Source: Lepidurus packardi (lineage: Eukaryota; Arthropoda; Branchiopoda; Notostraca; Triopsidae). Taken from it: a stretch of DNA of 64,000 nt. Each line of letters begins with the position of its first letter. Within the stretch, counting starts at the first letter, position 1. The stretch is taken from positions 8,990,001 to 9,054,000 of the forward strand of contig JAKZAN010000007.1 of assembly GCA_023053545.1 (NCBI GenBank). The letters are read 5' to 3'. The position numbers and the translations under genes are program-made. The notes under the pieces are model-generated. The model saw nothing but the letters and a program-made list of their open reading frames with translations. It made no database searches and had not been told where the DNA came from. Of this stretch, positions 23,601 through 35,600 are shown one piece after another.

Positions 23601-26600
23601 TGCACTATTACTATTAAGATTGTGCGAAGAAATTCCGGGGATTTTACAGAAAAATCTTTGGCAGTCATATAGGAGATGCACTATTACTATTAAGATTGTG
23701 CGAAGAAATTCCGGGGATTTTACAGAAAAATCTTTGGCAGTCATATAGGAGATGCACTATTACTATGCAGATTGTGCGAAGAAATTCCGGGGATTTTACA
23801 GAAAAATCGTTGGAAGTCATATGCACTATTACTATGCAGATTGTGCGAAGAAATTCCGGGGATTTTACAGAAAAATCTTTGGAAGTCATATAGGAGATGC
23901 ACTATTACTATGCAGATTGTGCGAAGAAATTCCGGGGATTTTACAGAAAAATCGTTGGAAGTCATATGCACTATTACTATGCAGATTGTGCGAAGAAATT
24001 CCGAGGATTTTACAGAAAAATCTTTGGCAGTCATATAGGAGATGCATTATTACTATGCAGATTGTGCGAAGAAATTCCGGGGATTTTACAGAAAAATCTT
24101 TGGCAGTCATATAGGAGATGCACTATTACTATGAAGATTGTGCGAAGAAATTCCGGGGATTTTACAGAAAAATCTTTGGAAGTCATATGCACTATTACTA
24201 AGCAGATTGTGCGAAGAAATTCCGAGGATTTTACAGAAAAATCTTTGGCAGTCATATAGGAGATGCACTATTACTATTAAGATTGTGCGAAGAAATTCCG
24301 GGGATTTTACAGAAAAATCTTTGGCAGTCATATAGGAGATGCACTATTACTATTAAGATTGTGCGAAGAAATTCCGGGGATTTTACAGAAAAATCTTTGG
24401 CAGTCATATAGGAGATGCACTATTACTATGCAGATTGTGCGAAGAAATTCCGGGGATTTTACAGAAAAATCGTTGGAAGTCATATGCACTATTACTATGC
24501 AGATTGTGCGAAGAAATTCCGGGGATTTTACAGAAAAATCTTTGGCAGTCATATAGGAGATGCACTATTACTATGCAGATTGTGCGAAGAAATTCCGGGG
24601 ATTTTACAGAAAAATCTTTGGAAGTCATATGCACTATTACTAAGCAGATTGTGCGAAGAAATTCCGAGGATTTTACAGAAAAATGTTTGGCAGTCATATA
24701 GGAGATGCACTATTACTATGAAGATTGTGCGAAGAAATTCCGGGGATTTTACAGAAAAATCTTTGGAAGTTATACAGGAGATATATAATGCTGCGTAGAA
24801 TTTGCGGAGAAACGGTACTTAACAAAAATATCTTTAGCAGTCATATATGAGATGCAGTAATATTGTGTAAGATGCTATAACAATAATTAAGGCGATTTTT
24901 ACAGAAATATCTTCGGCAGTCATAAAGTAGATACATTATTACTGTGTCGCACATTTCTAATGGGTTTGAAGGGATCTATCACTGTCCTTACGCTAGTTGC
25001 AAGAGTTTGATTGGGACAGATGCGAAGAGGTACTGTGTAGTTATTGTGACAGCTTCTAGCGATTGGTTTTGTGGCAGTAATGGAGAAGAATTGCTGCGTA
25101 TGACGTCAATTTATTTCGAGCTAACATTTCGATGCCAGAAATTCGCGAAAATTTTCAAGAGTAAGAAGAAAGGGAACTATTGCCACTAAAATTTTTGGCG
25201 CAATTTTTGGACGGTTGGGCTAGCTATGATAACAGTAATATCTAACATATTACTACCTAGCAAGAAGTACTTTTGCAAGCATCTAGATAAGTTTTCGTCA
25301 AATGCTCCCAAGCTGTGAACATATTGTCAGATATGAATGAAAGAAGAAACCACGTTCAGAATCGTGAAATTTCTGACAATAGTAGACATTTCTGCTGCAG
25401 CAATCTTGATATTCTACTAGAAAAATCTGGATCAAACTATAATTTCCGAGTATAGCTCCCGTAAAAATACTCATCCGGAAGAACGGGCACAAGAACTCCG
25501 TTTTACCCTCCCTCAGCAAACTGCAACCGCAGCAATGCTGCTCATTTCTTCGAATCCCCCCTATTTCCCTGGCGGTCAGATCAATCACGTGGAAAACCCC
25601 ACCAGGCCGTCCAATCTAAATAAGTTAACGTAAGCATTCAAGACCAAAGGTTACCGAAGACGATCAAACATGATCAACAATTGAGTTCCCTTGCTCCGTA
25701 TTACTGCAGCAAGCCTCCCATTCTCTTCAAGCCACCATAATAGTTCCTAAGAACACTCTGAATTTCCCTCATTTCTCCCAATTTCATTGCCAAATCTACG
25801 ATTCCGCCAGAAATACATACAAAAGTGGTAGAAATGCCGCAATATTTCTTCGGCAGCCGTAGAGTATGCCGCAGGCACATGAGGAAGCTTTCCTTTATCC
25901 CTTGGCAAGTCAAATTCAACTCATTCATCCTTGACAGCTTTCCGAAAGATCAATCAAACAAGCTCGGGCATGGAAATAAAAAAAAATAAAAAAAAGACCT
26001 GCAGGAAAGAAATCACCTTTTGTACAACGAGGAAATTTCTTCATACAGCCATGCAAATACAGCCGATTTCTTGCCAACGAATTTCTTGTTGCTTTTCTGC
26101 TAGAGACCGCATTCCATCTATAAATATAAAAATACGCTGCGCTATTAGTCATGGGCTTCCGTAAGGAGCTCTAATTAACTAAACTGACTCGGCTCTGAAA
26201 GTGCCAACATTTCTGCGAAAAAAACTCACGTGCCTTATAACTAATTATATCTTTTGGTTTGGGTTCAACGAGAAAGTAATATACGATAATCTTGCGCACA
26301 TAATAATAATAATAATAATAATAAAGAAAGAAAGAACAGGATCCTTGGATCAGAATCTTTTTTTACGCAGAATCGAAAAAGGAGAGAATTTTCTTCATAT
26401 GTAGAAATATATCTTCATTTGCAGAAATATATCGTCATTTGCAGAAATATATCGTCCTTCGCAGAAATATTTCTATACCCCAATCAGAAACTCGTGAAGA
26501 AATTCTTCCAATTGAAAAAATGAAAACTGGGACAATTCTTAACAAGTTAGCCATTTCTAAGTGAAGAAATATGATGACTACGATTAGAATATTTCTGAAG

Positions 26601-29600
26601 AATTTCTGCGCCTTCAAACCCTCGGCATTCGCAGAACTATATTTTAAAAAATTATATTTCCTGATACGAATCGTTGCCAAGCTATGGTTACGGTATGTGA
26701 TTTCTTCCAGGAGAACTTCGTACGCATATTAGACGCTACCATGCGAACGGGATACAAAAAAAAAAAAAAAAAAAAAGGAGAAGGCGGGTCGAGGCCGTAA
26801 TTTAGTACATGAGGTGCCTTTAATCTCAAGTGCAGCCCCACTTAACTCGAACCTCTTTTTCCTTGTTTTTGTTATTTCGGGCTTGTTTGGTCCTCCAAGA
26901 GGGAGTGTTATCGCAGCTCGCATTTGCTACTGGGAGGAAAAATGCTGACGAAGCGAACTAGGCATTTAGCCGTTCAATCACCTTGTCTGTTCCTAAGACG
27001 CAATACTTCTACCTAATAGGGAATCCTGAGGGGTTGTGTTGAACCGTTGCTGTTCTTTTGTGCTGTGTCGAAATTCTAGATATCCAGTATCCAGCTTCTT
27101 TTCTTTCCCTTTTTAGTATTTCTGCGACCCACAAAATCTTCCTTGAGAGGTAAAGAAAACAACACAAAAATTTGAGGAAATTATCCTATTGTTGTCTCTT
27201 TTTCTCTTATATTCTGGAAGAAAGTTTCAACTAGTAAACTCAAAAAAAAAATAAAAAAAAGGAATCAAGAGGTTAGATGTCTTTGGAAAACGAAACGGAA
27301 AACGGAAAAGACCCCACATTACACAATGCCCTTTCCGTTTTCGCCGAGGTCCCAAATCAACACATAAGACGTATTGATTTCTGTCCTCAAAGAAGCACGA
27401 GGCATCCAATATCTGAGTGCATCCAGCATTGTAATTCCGCTTTTCTCATAAAAAAAAAAGAGAAGAAACAGGTCAAAACCTTTCCCTTCTTGATTCCTCC
27501 TTCAATACCTTCAATCGATCTGGATCTCTCCCTATTAAAGGGCCCACAGAAATAAATAAATAATTAACTGAAAAAAAAGGGATTTTGTACGTGATTTACG
27601 GCCTTTTCCTATGAGTACCTTCAAGGAGTACCTACCTCCTTTTACATTCCTGGAAAAATCCGCTAGGGGACACTACTAGTTCACTATTTCTTCCTCCCGT
27701 TTTACTACTTCTGCCGCAGAATTAGAGCAACTGCAGTAATAGCAAAACGTTGAAAATAAATAGAAATCCCATGTCGTCTTTGGCAGCAACAATGAAAGAC
27801 TATGAAAATTCTTACGTGGTATGTTTCAGCTCAACTTGGGGCTGAATTTAACCTTCTTGTCTAAACAGTGAACCTCAAAACTGTCAAAACTTGAACCAAC
27901 AATGAACCCAGGTGGTCGCGTTTCACCACTGAAAAGTGAAATTCCAGATACTCGAAAGAACTCAGATGTTCGTATAGTTCCGGACGCTTTTCACTGTTGC
28001 CAAGAAGCCGTCAACTGTTTTCATTCGGGACACGACGACGTCAACTTTTTGATTGTTGCCAAGAAGCCGTCAACTTTTTGCATTCTTGACACGGTGGTCT
28101 TAACTTTTTCGTTGTTGTCAACAACTCGTTATTTTTCAAAGTTGACGAAACGACGTCACTTTTTCATTGTTCGCAACAAGATGCTAATTTTACATTGTTG
28201 ACAAGGTGACATAACTAATCATTGTTGTTAAGTAGTACTGTTTTAGTTACTATTATATTGTTGACCAGGTGTCACTTTTCAATGTTGTCAAGAAGGCGTT
28301 ACTTTACAATGTTGACTTTACATTGTTCGCAACAAGATGCTAATTTACATTGTTGACAAGGTGACACAACTTATCATTGTTGTTAACTACTAACTGTTTT
28401 AGTTACTACTACATTGTTGACGAGGTGTCACTTTTCAATGTTGTCAAGAAGGCGTGGCTCTACAACGTTGACGAGACGACGTCACTTTGCATTGTTGTCA
28501 GCAAGACGTTACTTAACGTTGTTGACGTCAACACGTAAAGTTTCATTGTTGTACTTCTCTACATGTTGACAAGATGACGTCACTTTTCACTGTTCTCAAG
28601 AAGACATTGTTGTTGACAAGGTGACATCATTGTTGACAAAAGGACGTCACTTTTCATTGTTGTCAACAAGACGTTACTGACATTGCTGAAAAGATGACGT
28701 TACTTTACATTGACAAAATGAGGTCACTTTTCATTGTTGTACTCTACCCAGCTGACAAGATTACATAACTTTTCATTGTTGCCCACAAGCCGTTAGGTTA
28801 CGTTATTGACCAGACAAATTGTTGCCATTTCGTCAACTTTTCAATTGTTGACATTACGTCCACATTGTTGTCAACGAGACGTAACTTTACATTGCTGACA
28901 AGATGACCTCACTTTTCATTGTTGTCAACGGGACGTTACTTTTCATGGTTGACAAGCTCCACTCGTGACCAAATGAGATCAACTTTTCATTGTTGTGAAC
29001 AAGACGTAACTTTACATTGTTGACAAGATGACTTCACTTTTCATTGTTGTCAATGGGACGTTACTTTTCATGGTTGACAAGATCCACTCTTGACAAAATA
29101 AGATCAACCTTTCATTGTTGCCAACAAGCCGTTAGGTTACATTATTGACCAGACAAATTGTTGCCATTTCGTCAACTTTTCAATTGTTGACATTACGTCC
29201 ACATTGTTGTCAACGAGACGTAACTTTACATTGCTGACAAGGTGACTTCACTTTTCATTGTTGTCAACGGGACGTTACTTTTCATGGTTGACAAGATCCA
29301 CATTGTTGTCAACGAGACGTAACTTTACATTGTTGACAAGATGACCTCACTTTTCATTGTTGTCAATGGGACGTTACTTTTCATGGTTGACAAGCTCCAC
29401 TCTTGACCAAATGAGATCAACTTTTCATTGTTCTGAACAAGACTTTACTTGACATAGTTGACAGGGTGACGTCACTTTTCCTTGTTGGCACGAGTCAATT
29501 TTCTCATTGCTTGTAATCTCCCGTGTCACTACTTTCTAAACCATTGTTGACCATTTATTTCCTAAACATTATAAATTGGTTACAAGCATCGACACATTGA

Positions 29601-32600
29601 ATCGTAATCAGAGTCCACTGGCTATTTATAGTGTAAAGTGTCCTCTCCATAGACAGTCTTAACAATTTGGGTGGATATGGGTGGATGGCAAGGGGATTGA
29701 AGATCTAGAGAAGGCCAAGTTGGTTATTGCAACCTTGGTTGTAAGAAAAACAGACCTGCCCAACTATTCTTAGCTTCTCAGCAACGAGTTTTACCTCCTT
29801 AAGACTGCCAAGATAACAAAGCCAATTTCCCCTCTTAGTACAAATAACAGTCACAGCTAGCGCTTTTTTTCACTGTACCTTGCCTCCTCTTCACAACCTT
29901 CGAAAAACGGAAGAGAAAAAAAAAAAAATAAAAAAAAAAAATGGACATCACTATAACTATACTGTACAGACTATACAGTGAGTATACGCCTGTTATCTTC
30001 CGCGGCTCTTTTCCGCATTTCCGCACCGCTTATTTTCACAAGGCAACAAGAAATTTGGGGGGGGGGATACAAACGCAGTCTAACAGGGTGCTAGAGATAG
30101 AATCAGTGGCAGCCTGTCAAGGTATACATTTATCTTCCCGCATTTCTAGTTCCTGCTTCTATATAAAGAGAAATAGACAGTACCAGCAAAGAATTTCTAA
30201 CAGTCCAACTGTCGTAGAAATAATTGAAATTGTTCCTCACACTTTCAATTTGAAGTTACTTTGAAGCTTAAGGTCTTTTGTTGTCTTCTTGAGAAGAATA
30301 GTGTCCCTAATATTGAAACTGGATCTTTCTTGTGGTAATACGGTAATACTTGAACTGTAAGATCGAGAAAGTCAAAGTTTCAAGTTTGAGTTCACTAGAA
30401 CGAGTTTGTTTAGAAAGTTGAACGTTTACAATCAGGCAAAGTAGATTAGCAGAAATTGCCTGGAGTAATCAAGTTCTACTTTGAACATTCGGTCCTATTT
30501 GTTCCTATGGCCGCGCCGACCCTCACTTGGTGGAGATGTAATTGGAAATGTTAAATCACAGACATTTAATCGACTGAAAAGTTTTGTAACTACCAAATGG
30601 AAAGTTTGTTAGTCTTACGACGATTGAAAACTTTTTACTTTTACCAAGATTTTGTACGCTGAAACTTGGTTCGGTCAAGTGTAAACAGTGGTGCCTCGCA
30701 CTAAGACCGTAGTCCGTTACAAGGCGGCGCTTGTTACGCGAATCGTTCGTTGCTTGGGACGCCGTTTCCCATAAGTTAGTAAGGGAATAATTTTGATCAA
30801 CCTAAACTACCCCCTACTGGCTTTGAATTCTTCTTCCTCTTGTTCTAAAGCTTGTGAGCTTGTTCCTGGAATGGATCTTTTAAGCTTTCTATTAAGCTAA
30901 AACTTTTTAGCTCCTAGCATACCTGTTCCTTCTGGTTCTCTTGACTCCCATAGAAGGTTAATAAGCTACCACAGCAGAATACAGCGGTGCCTCGCATAAC
31001 GAACGCAATGCGTTCCAGGACGGCGTTCATTATGCGGGAAGCCCTTACAAATAGGTTACTATGGGAATAATTTTGATCCATTCCCGAGGCCGGTCCAAAA
31101 TCTCGAAAAATCGTAATTTTGTATTGCGACACTGTAGATGCCACTTCTTTTCTTTAACCTACGAAACTACCTCCTACTGGCTTTGAGTTCTTCTTCTTTT
31201 TGTTCTAAAGGTTGTGAGCTTGTTACTGGAGTGGATCTTTTAAGCTCTCTATTAAGCTTAAACATTTCAGCTCCTTGCATACCTGTTCCTTCTGGTTCTC
31301 CTGACTCCCATAGAAGGTTAATAAGCTACCACGGCAGAATACAGTGGTACCTCGTACAACAAAGGCAATGCGTTCCAGGACGACCTTCGTTACGCGAATA
31401 TTTCGTTATGCGGGAAGCCCTTACAAGTAGGTTACTATGGGAATAATTTTGATCCATTCCCGAGGCCGGTCCAAAATCTCGAAAAATCGTAACTTTGTAT
31501 TACGACACTGTGGATGCCACTTACTTTCTTTAACCTATGAATTTACCCCCTACTGGCTTTGAATTCTTCTTCCTCTTGTTCTAAAGCTTGTGAGCTTGTT
31601 CCTGGAGCGGATCTTTTAAGCTCTCTATTAAGCTTAAACATTTTAGCTCCTAGCATACCTGTTCCTTCTCGTTTTCTTGACTCCCATAGAAGGTTAATAA
31701 GCTACCACAGCAGAATACAGTGCTGCCTCGCATAACGAACGCAATGCGTTCCAGGACGGCGTTCATTATGCGGGAAGCCCTTACAAATAGGTTACTATGG
31801 GAGTAACTTTAATCCATGACCCGAGGTCGGTCCAAAATCTCGAAAAATCGTAATTTTGCATTATGAGACTGTGTCACTTCTTTTCCTATGAAACCACCGC
31901 CTTCTGGCTTTGAACTCTTCTACCTCTTGTTCTACAGCTTGTAAGCTTGTTCCAGGAATGGGTCTTTTAAGCTCTTCATACATGAACCTAGCTTTCTCAC
32001 AAATTATTTCCTGTGTTGTTAGTTCTCGTTTCATTTGCCTTTCATTAACATCCAAACTAACAGCAACCTCCACGTTTCATCACTAATCGATTTTCTGCGC
32101 ACCTGTGAACAAACGCTCGAGATTCTCGGCCACCTTTGCTTTAATGATTGATTCTCTATTGGCTAAAATTGTTCCTATGGTTGACTGGATCACTCTATAT
32201 TCAGCTGCAAGATCCCCAACTCTAACTCCAGAGTCTTTCTGTCTACGATTCCTTACTTCATTTCAATAGAACGTGATCTTTTTACTCTTCCCACTAATGG
32301 TCTTGTTAGATGCCATTTTCACGACACAAAAAATCACTGACTTTCCACAAATTTCGAATGTAAAAAACAAAACAGAGCCTAATGCAGTTCAAAACAGTTC
32401 TTAATGCAGGCGCGCGTTACTAATGCGAGACACCACTGTACTTCTAATAAATGTATATTTCTGCAATCAACTATCTCTTTAAAGTACCAGAGGTAGAAGT
32501 TGTAGTTTCAATTCCTGATCACTTATATGAATTTTCTGATCCGTAAAAAAAAACTTATAAGAAATGTACTTCCGTGAAGAAATAAACTTTTCAGCTTCAT

Positions 32601-35600
32601 ATACTGCCAAAAAGTCACTACCATAAAAGTTTTCATTGAAAAGTCAGATTCTTCAAAGACAAAAACTTTCAAGAAATGTAGTCTGCGAAGCAATATTTCT
32701 TTCTAAGAAGAACTATTTCGCTCTAATTTATATTTCTGTCGAACGATTCACTAAAGTGACCAGTATCTTCCAATGTTGTAACTTTGTGATTCTTCGAAGA
32801 GGAAACCCTATTTCTGTGAAGAAATACTTTTCCGCTTCATAACTGCCAAAAAATCCCTAAAGTCACACAAAATAACCGTTTGAATTAAAAACCAGCTCCT
32901 TTACATACAAAACCTTCGAAGAAATAAAATCTGCAAAGTAATATTTATTTTCCGCTAGAACTATTTCTTTCAACTTCATATTTCCGTCAAATAGTTCAGT
33001 AGAGCAAGTAACCAGGATCTCTCAATTAAAAGTTTATGATTCTTGGAAGACGGAACCGTACTTTTCTGCGAAGAAATATAACTGCCAAAAAATCCCTAAA
33101 ATCACAGGAAATAACCGTTTTAATTAAAAATCAGCTCCTTTAAATACAAAAACTTCGAAGAAATAAAATCTGCAAAGTAATATTTCTTTTCTATTTCTTT
33201 CTATTACTATTTCCTTCAACTTCCTATTTCCGTCAAATAGTTCAGTAGCGCAAGTAACTAGGATCTCTCAATTAAAAGTTTATAATTCTTGGAAGACGGA
33301 ACCGTACTTTTCTGCGAAGAAATATAACTGCCAAAAAAATCCCTAAAGTCACACGAAATAACCGTTTGAATTAAAAACCAGCTCCTTTAAATACAAAAAC
33401 TTCGAAGAAATAAAATCTGCAAAATAATATTTCTTTTCTATTTCTTTCTATTACTATTTCTTTCAACTTCATATTTCCGTCAAATAGTTCAGTAGCGCAA
33501 GTAACCAGGATCTCTCAATTAAAAGTTTATGATTCTTGGAAGACGGAACCGTACTTTTCTGCGAAGAAATATTCTCAGAAATGTCTGGTCTTTATTTACT
33601 TTTATTTATTTTCTCTTTATTTATTTATTGACTATTTTTCCCATTATATACCGTCTCAATGCTATTCAAATATAATGCCAACATTCCCACCGTCCTGTGC
33701 ATCACCGTGACAGGCTTTACAGTCCTCATAAAAGGCGAACATGTTCAATTATTCACATTCACACCTGGAAGAAAGTTCCCTTCCGTCCATAGATAATAGA
33801 GGGCGAGTCCAATGACGTCAAGCATTCCATTTGCAAACATCTGTCCGCCAAGGAATACTAGAATTTTCAACAATAAAAACGACTCGTGCCAACCTCAAGC
33901 TTCTAAGTCCAATTTTATGACGTCAATGTAGAATTTACGCCCATTTAATTACAAAAAGAAAAAAACTTATTAAAAACCCTAAATCCTTTTAATTGAACTA
34001 CACAAAAGACACACCCGCAAATTGTGCTCCAAGGGAAAGGGAAGCTGAACATAAAAACGATTAGTTACATTATCAGCTTCTTTACTTTCGGGTCACTTAA
34101 AGGGAGAAAATAACGCATCTAAAAGCCATCGCCTGAATGTCTGCAGGCGGAATGGGCTTGACGCCAGCACCATCCATCTCGGGACGACATAAGATCTCTC
34201 AAGATCCCACATCGGCAGTTAAAGTAACTCCGAAGACCCAGAAAAAAGGGGAAAAAATGTTTGTGCCTCCTTCGTGTTGGTAAATCCCTTAATTTTGACC
34301 CTTGCTTCTTCCACTTGACATGGCGTTTTTTTCTGGATTTTAATTTTTTGTCTCTGGATTAGTGCTGCGTGTGCAGTAATGCGTACTTGACATCACACGG
34401 ACCAGTTAACTCTATGTAGCAAACCATGGACAGTATCTTCTCCTAGCAAACCCTTTAAATGTTGCGATTTCAGCCCACGCAACGATAAGAGAAAACTGAC
34501 TTCTAGTCCTGTTTTACTGATACAAGAGAAAACCGAGCCGAACCAAGCCGAGCAAATCGATATCCGATATCTGAAGCTAAAGCTCAGATCACCCCAGGAA
34601 ACCTGTCATGTTCAGGATCAATTAACATCCTGCAAGATAAGTTTCCTACACTAGCTACACAACAGGCTTAGGTTGTTATCAGCGAATCGATACTATACTT
34701 GTTAACAAAATTGCTAGCGAGGAAATCGATATATTTGGTTGCAGTAAACTTTTATAATATTGTTGTTGTTGACGTTTACGGTCTTAAACGGAGTAGGCTT
34801 GAATTTGGTATAACGAATCGATACGGCTTGTTAATCGATATGCAATAGTAAATTCGATAGATTTTTCAGACTGCAGTAAACAATAAACTTGTATTGTTTC
34901 ATTGTTGTTGACGTTTACTGTTTGAAACCCAGTATACTGCATTTTTTTAACGAGTAGTCGATATGGACTTTTAAATCGATACACAAGAAAAACTACCTGA
35001 ATCGATCAATCTACCTGAATCAAGTTTCCTACACTAGCTACAAACAGGCCTAGGTTGGTATCAGCGAATCGATACTATACTTGTTAACATTATTGCTAGC
35101 GAGGAAATCGATATTGAGATTGCAGTAAACTTTTATAATATCGTTGTTGTTGACGTTTACGGTCTTAAACGGAGTAGGCTTGGATTTAGTATAACAAATC
35201 GATACGGCTTGTTAATCGATATACAATAAGAGATTCGATACATTTGTTCAGACTGCAGTAAACAATAAATTTGACTGTTTCATTGTTGTTGACGTTGACT
35301 GTCTTAAACGGAGTAGGCTTGGATTTAGTATAACGAATCGATACGGCTTGTTAATCGATATACAGTAAGAGATTCGATACATTTGTTCAGACTGCAGTAA
35401 ACAATAAACTTTGACTGTTTCATTGTTGTTGACGTTGACTGTCTGAAACGGAGTAGGCTTGAATTTAGAATAACGAATCGATACGGCTTGTTAATCGATA
35501 TACAGTAAGAGATTCGAAACATTTGTTCAGACTGCAGTAAACAATAAACTTTGACTGTTTCATTGTTGTTGACGTTTACTGTCTGAAACGGAGTAGGCTT

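Noticed and set aside
22137-24780. Many overlapping open frames of 65-143 codons on both strands
   Set aside because: They are translations of the 69-76 bp minisatellite; peptides repeat with the DNA unit, exist on both strands and lack any domain.
22137-24780. CRISPR-like regular repeat array
   Set aside because: Host is a eukaryote, the units are contiguous with no unique spacers, and no cas genes are present.
25298-26152. Series of minus-strand frames in HCN intron 1
   Set aside because: No family recognised, stops between them, no splice logic linking them.
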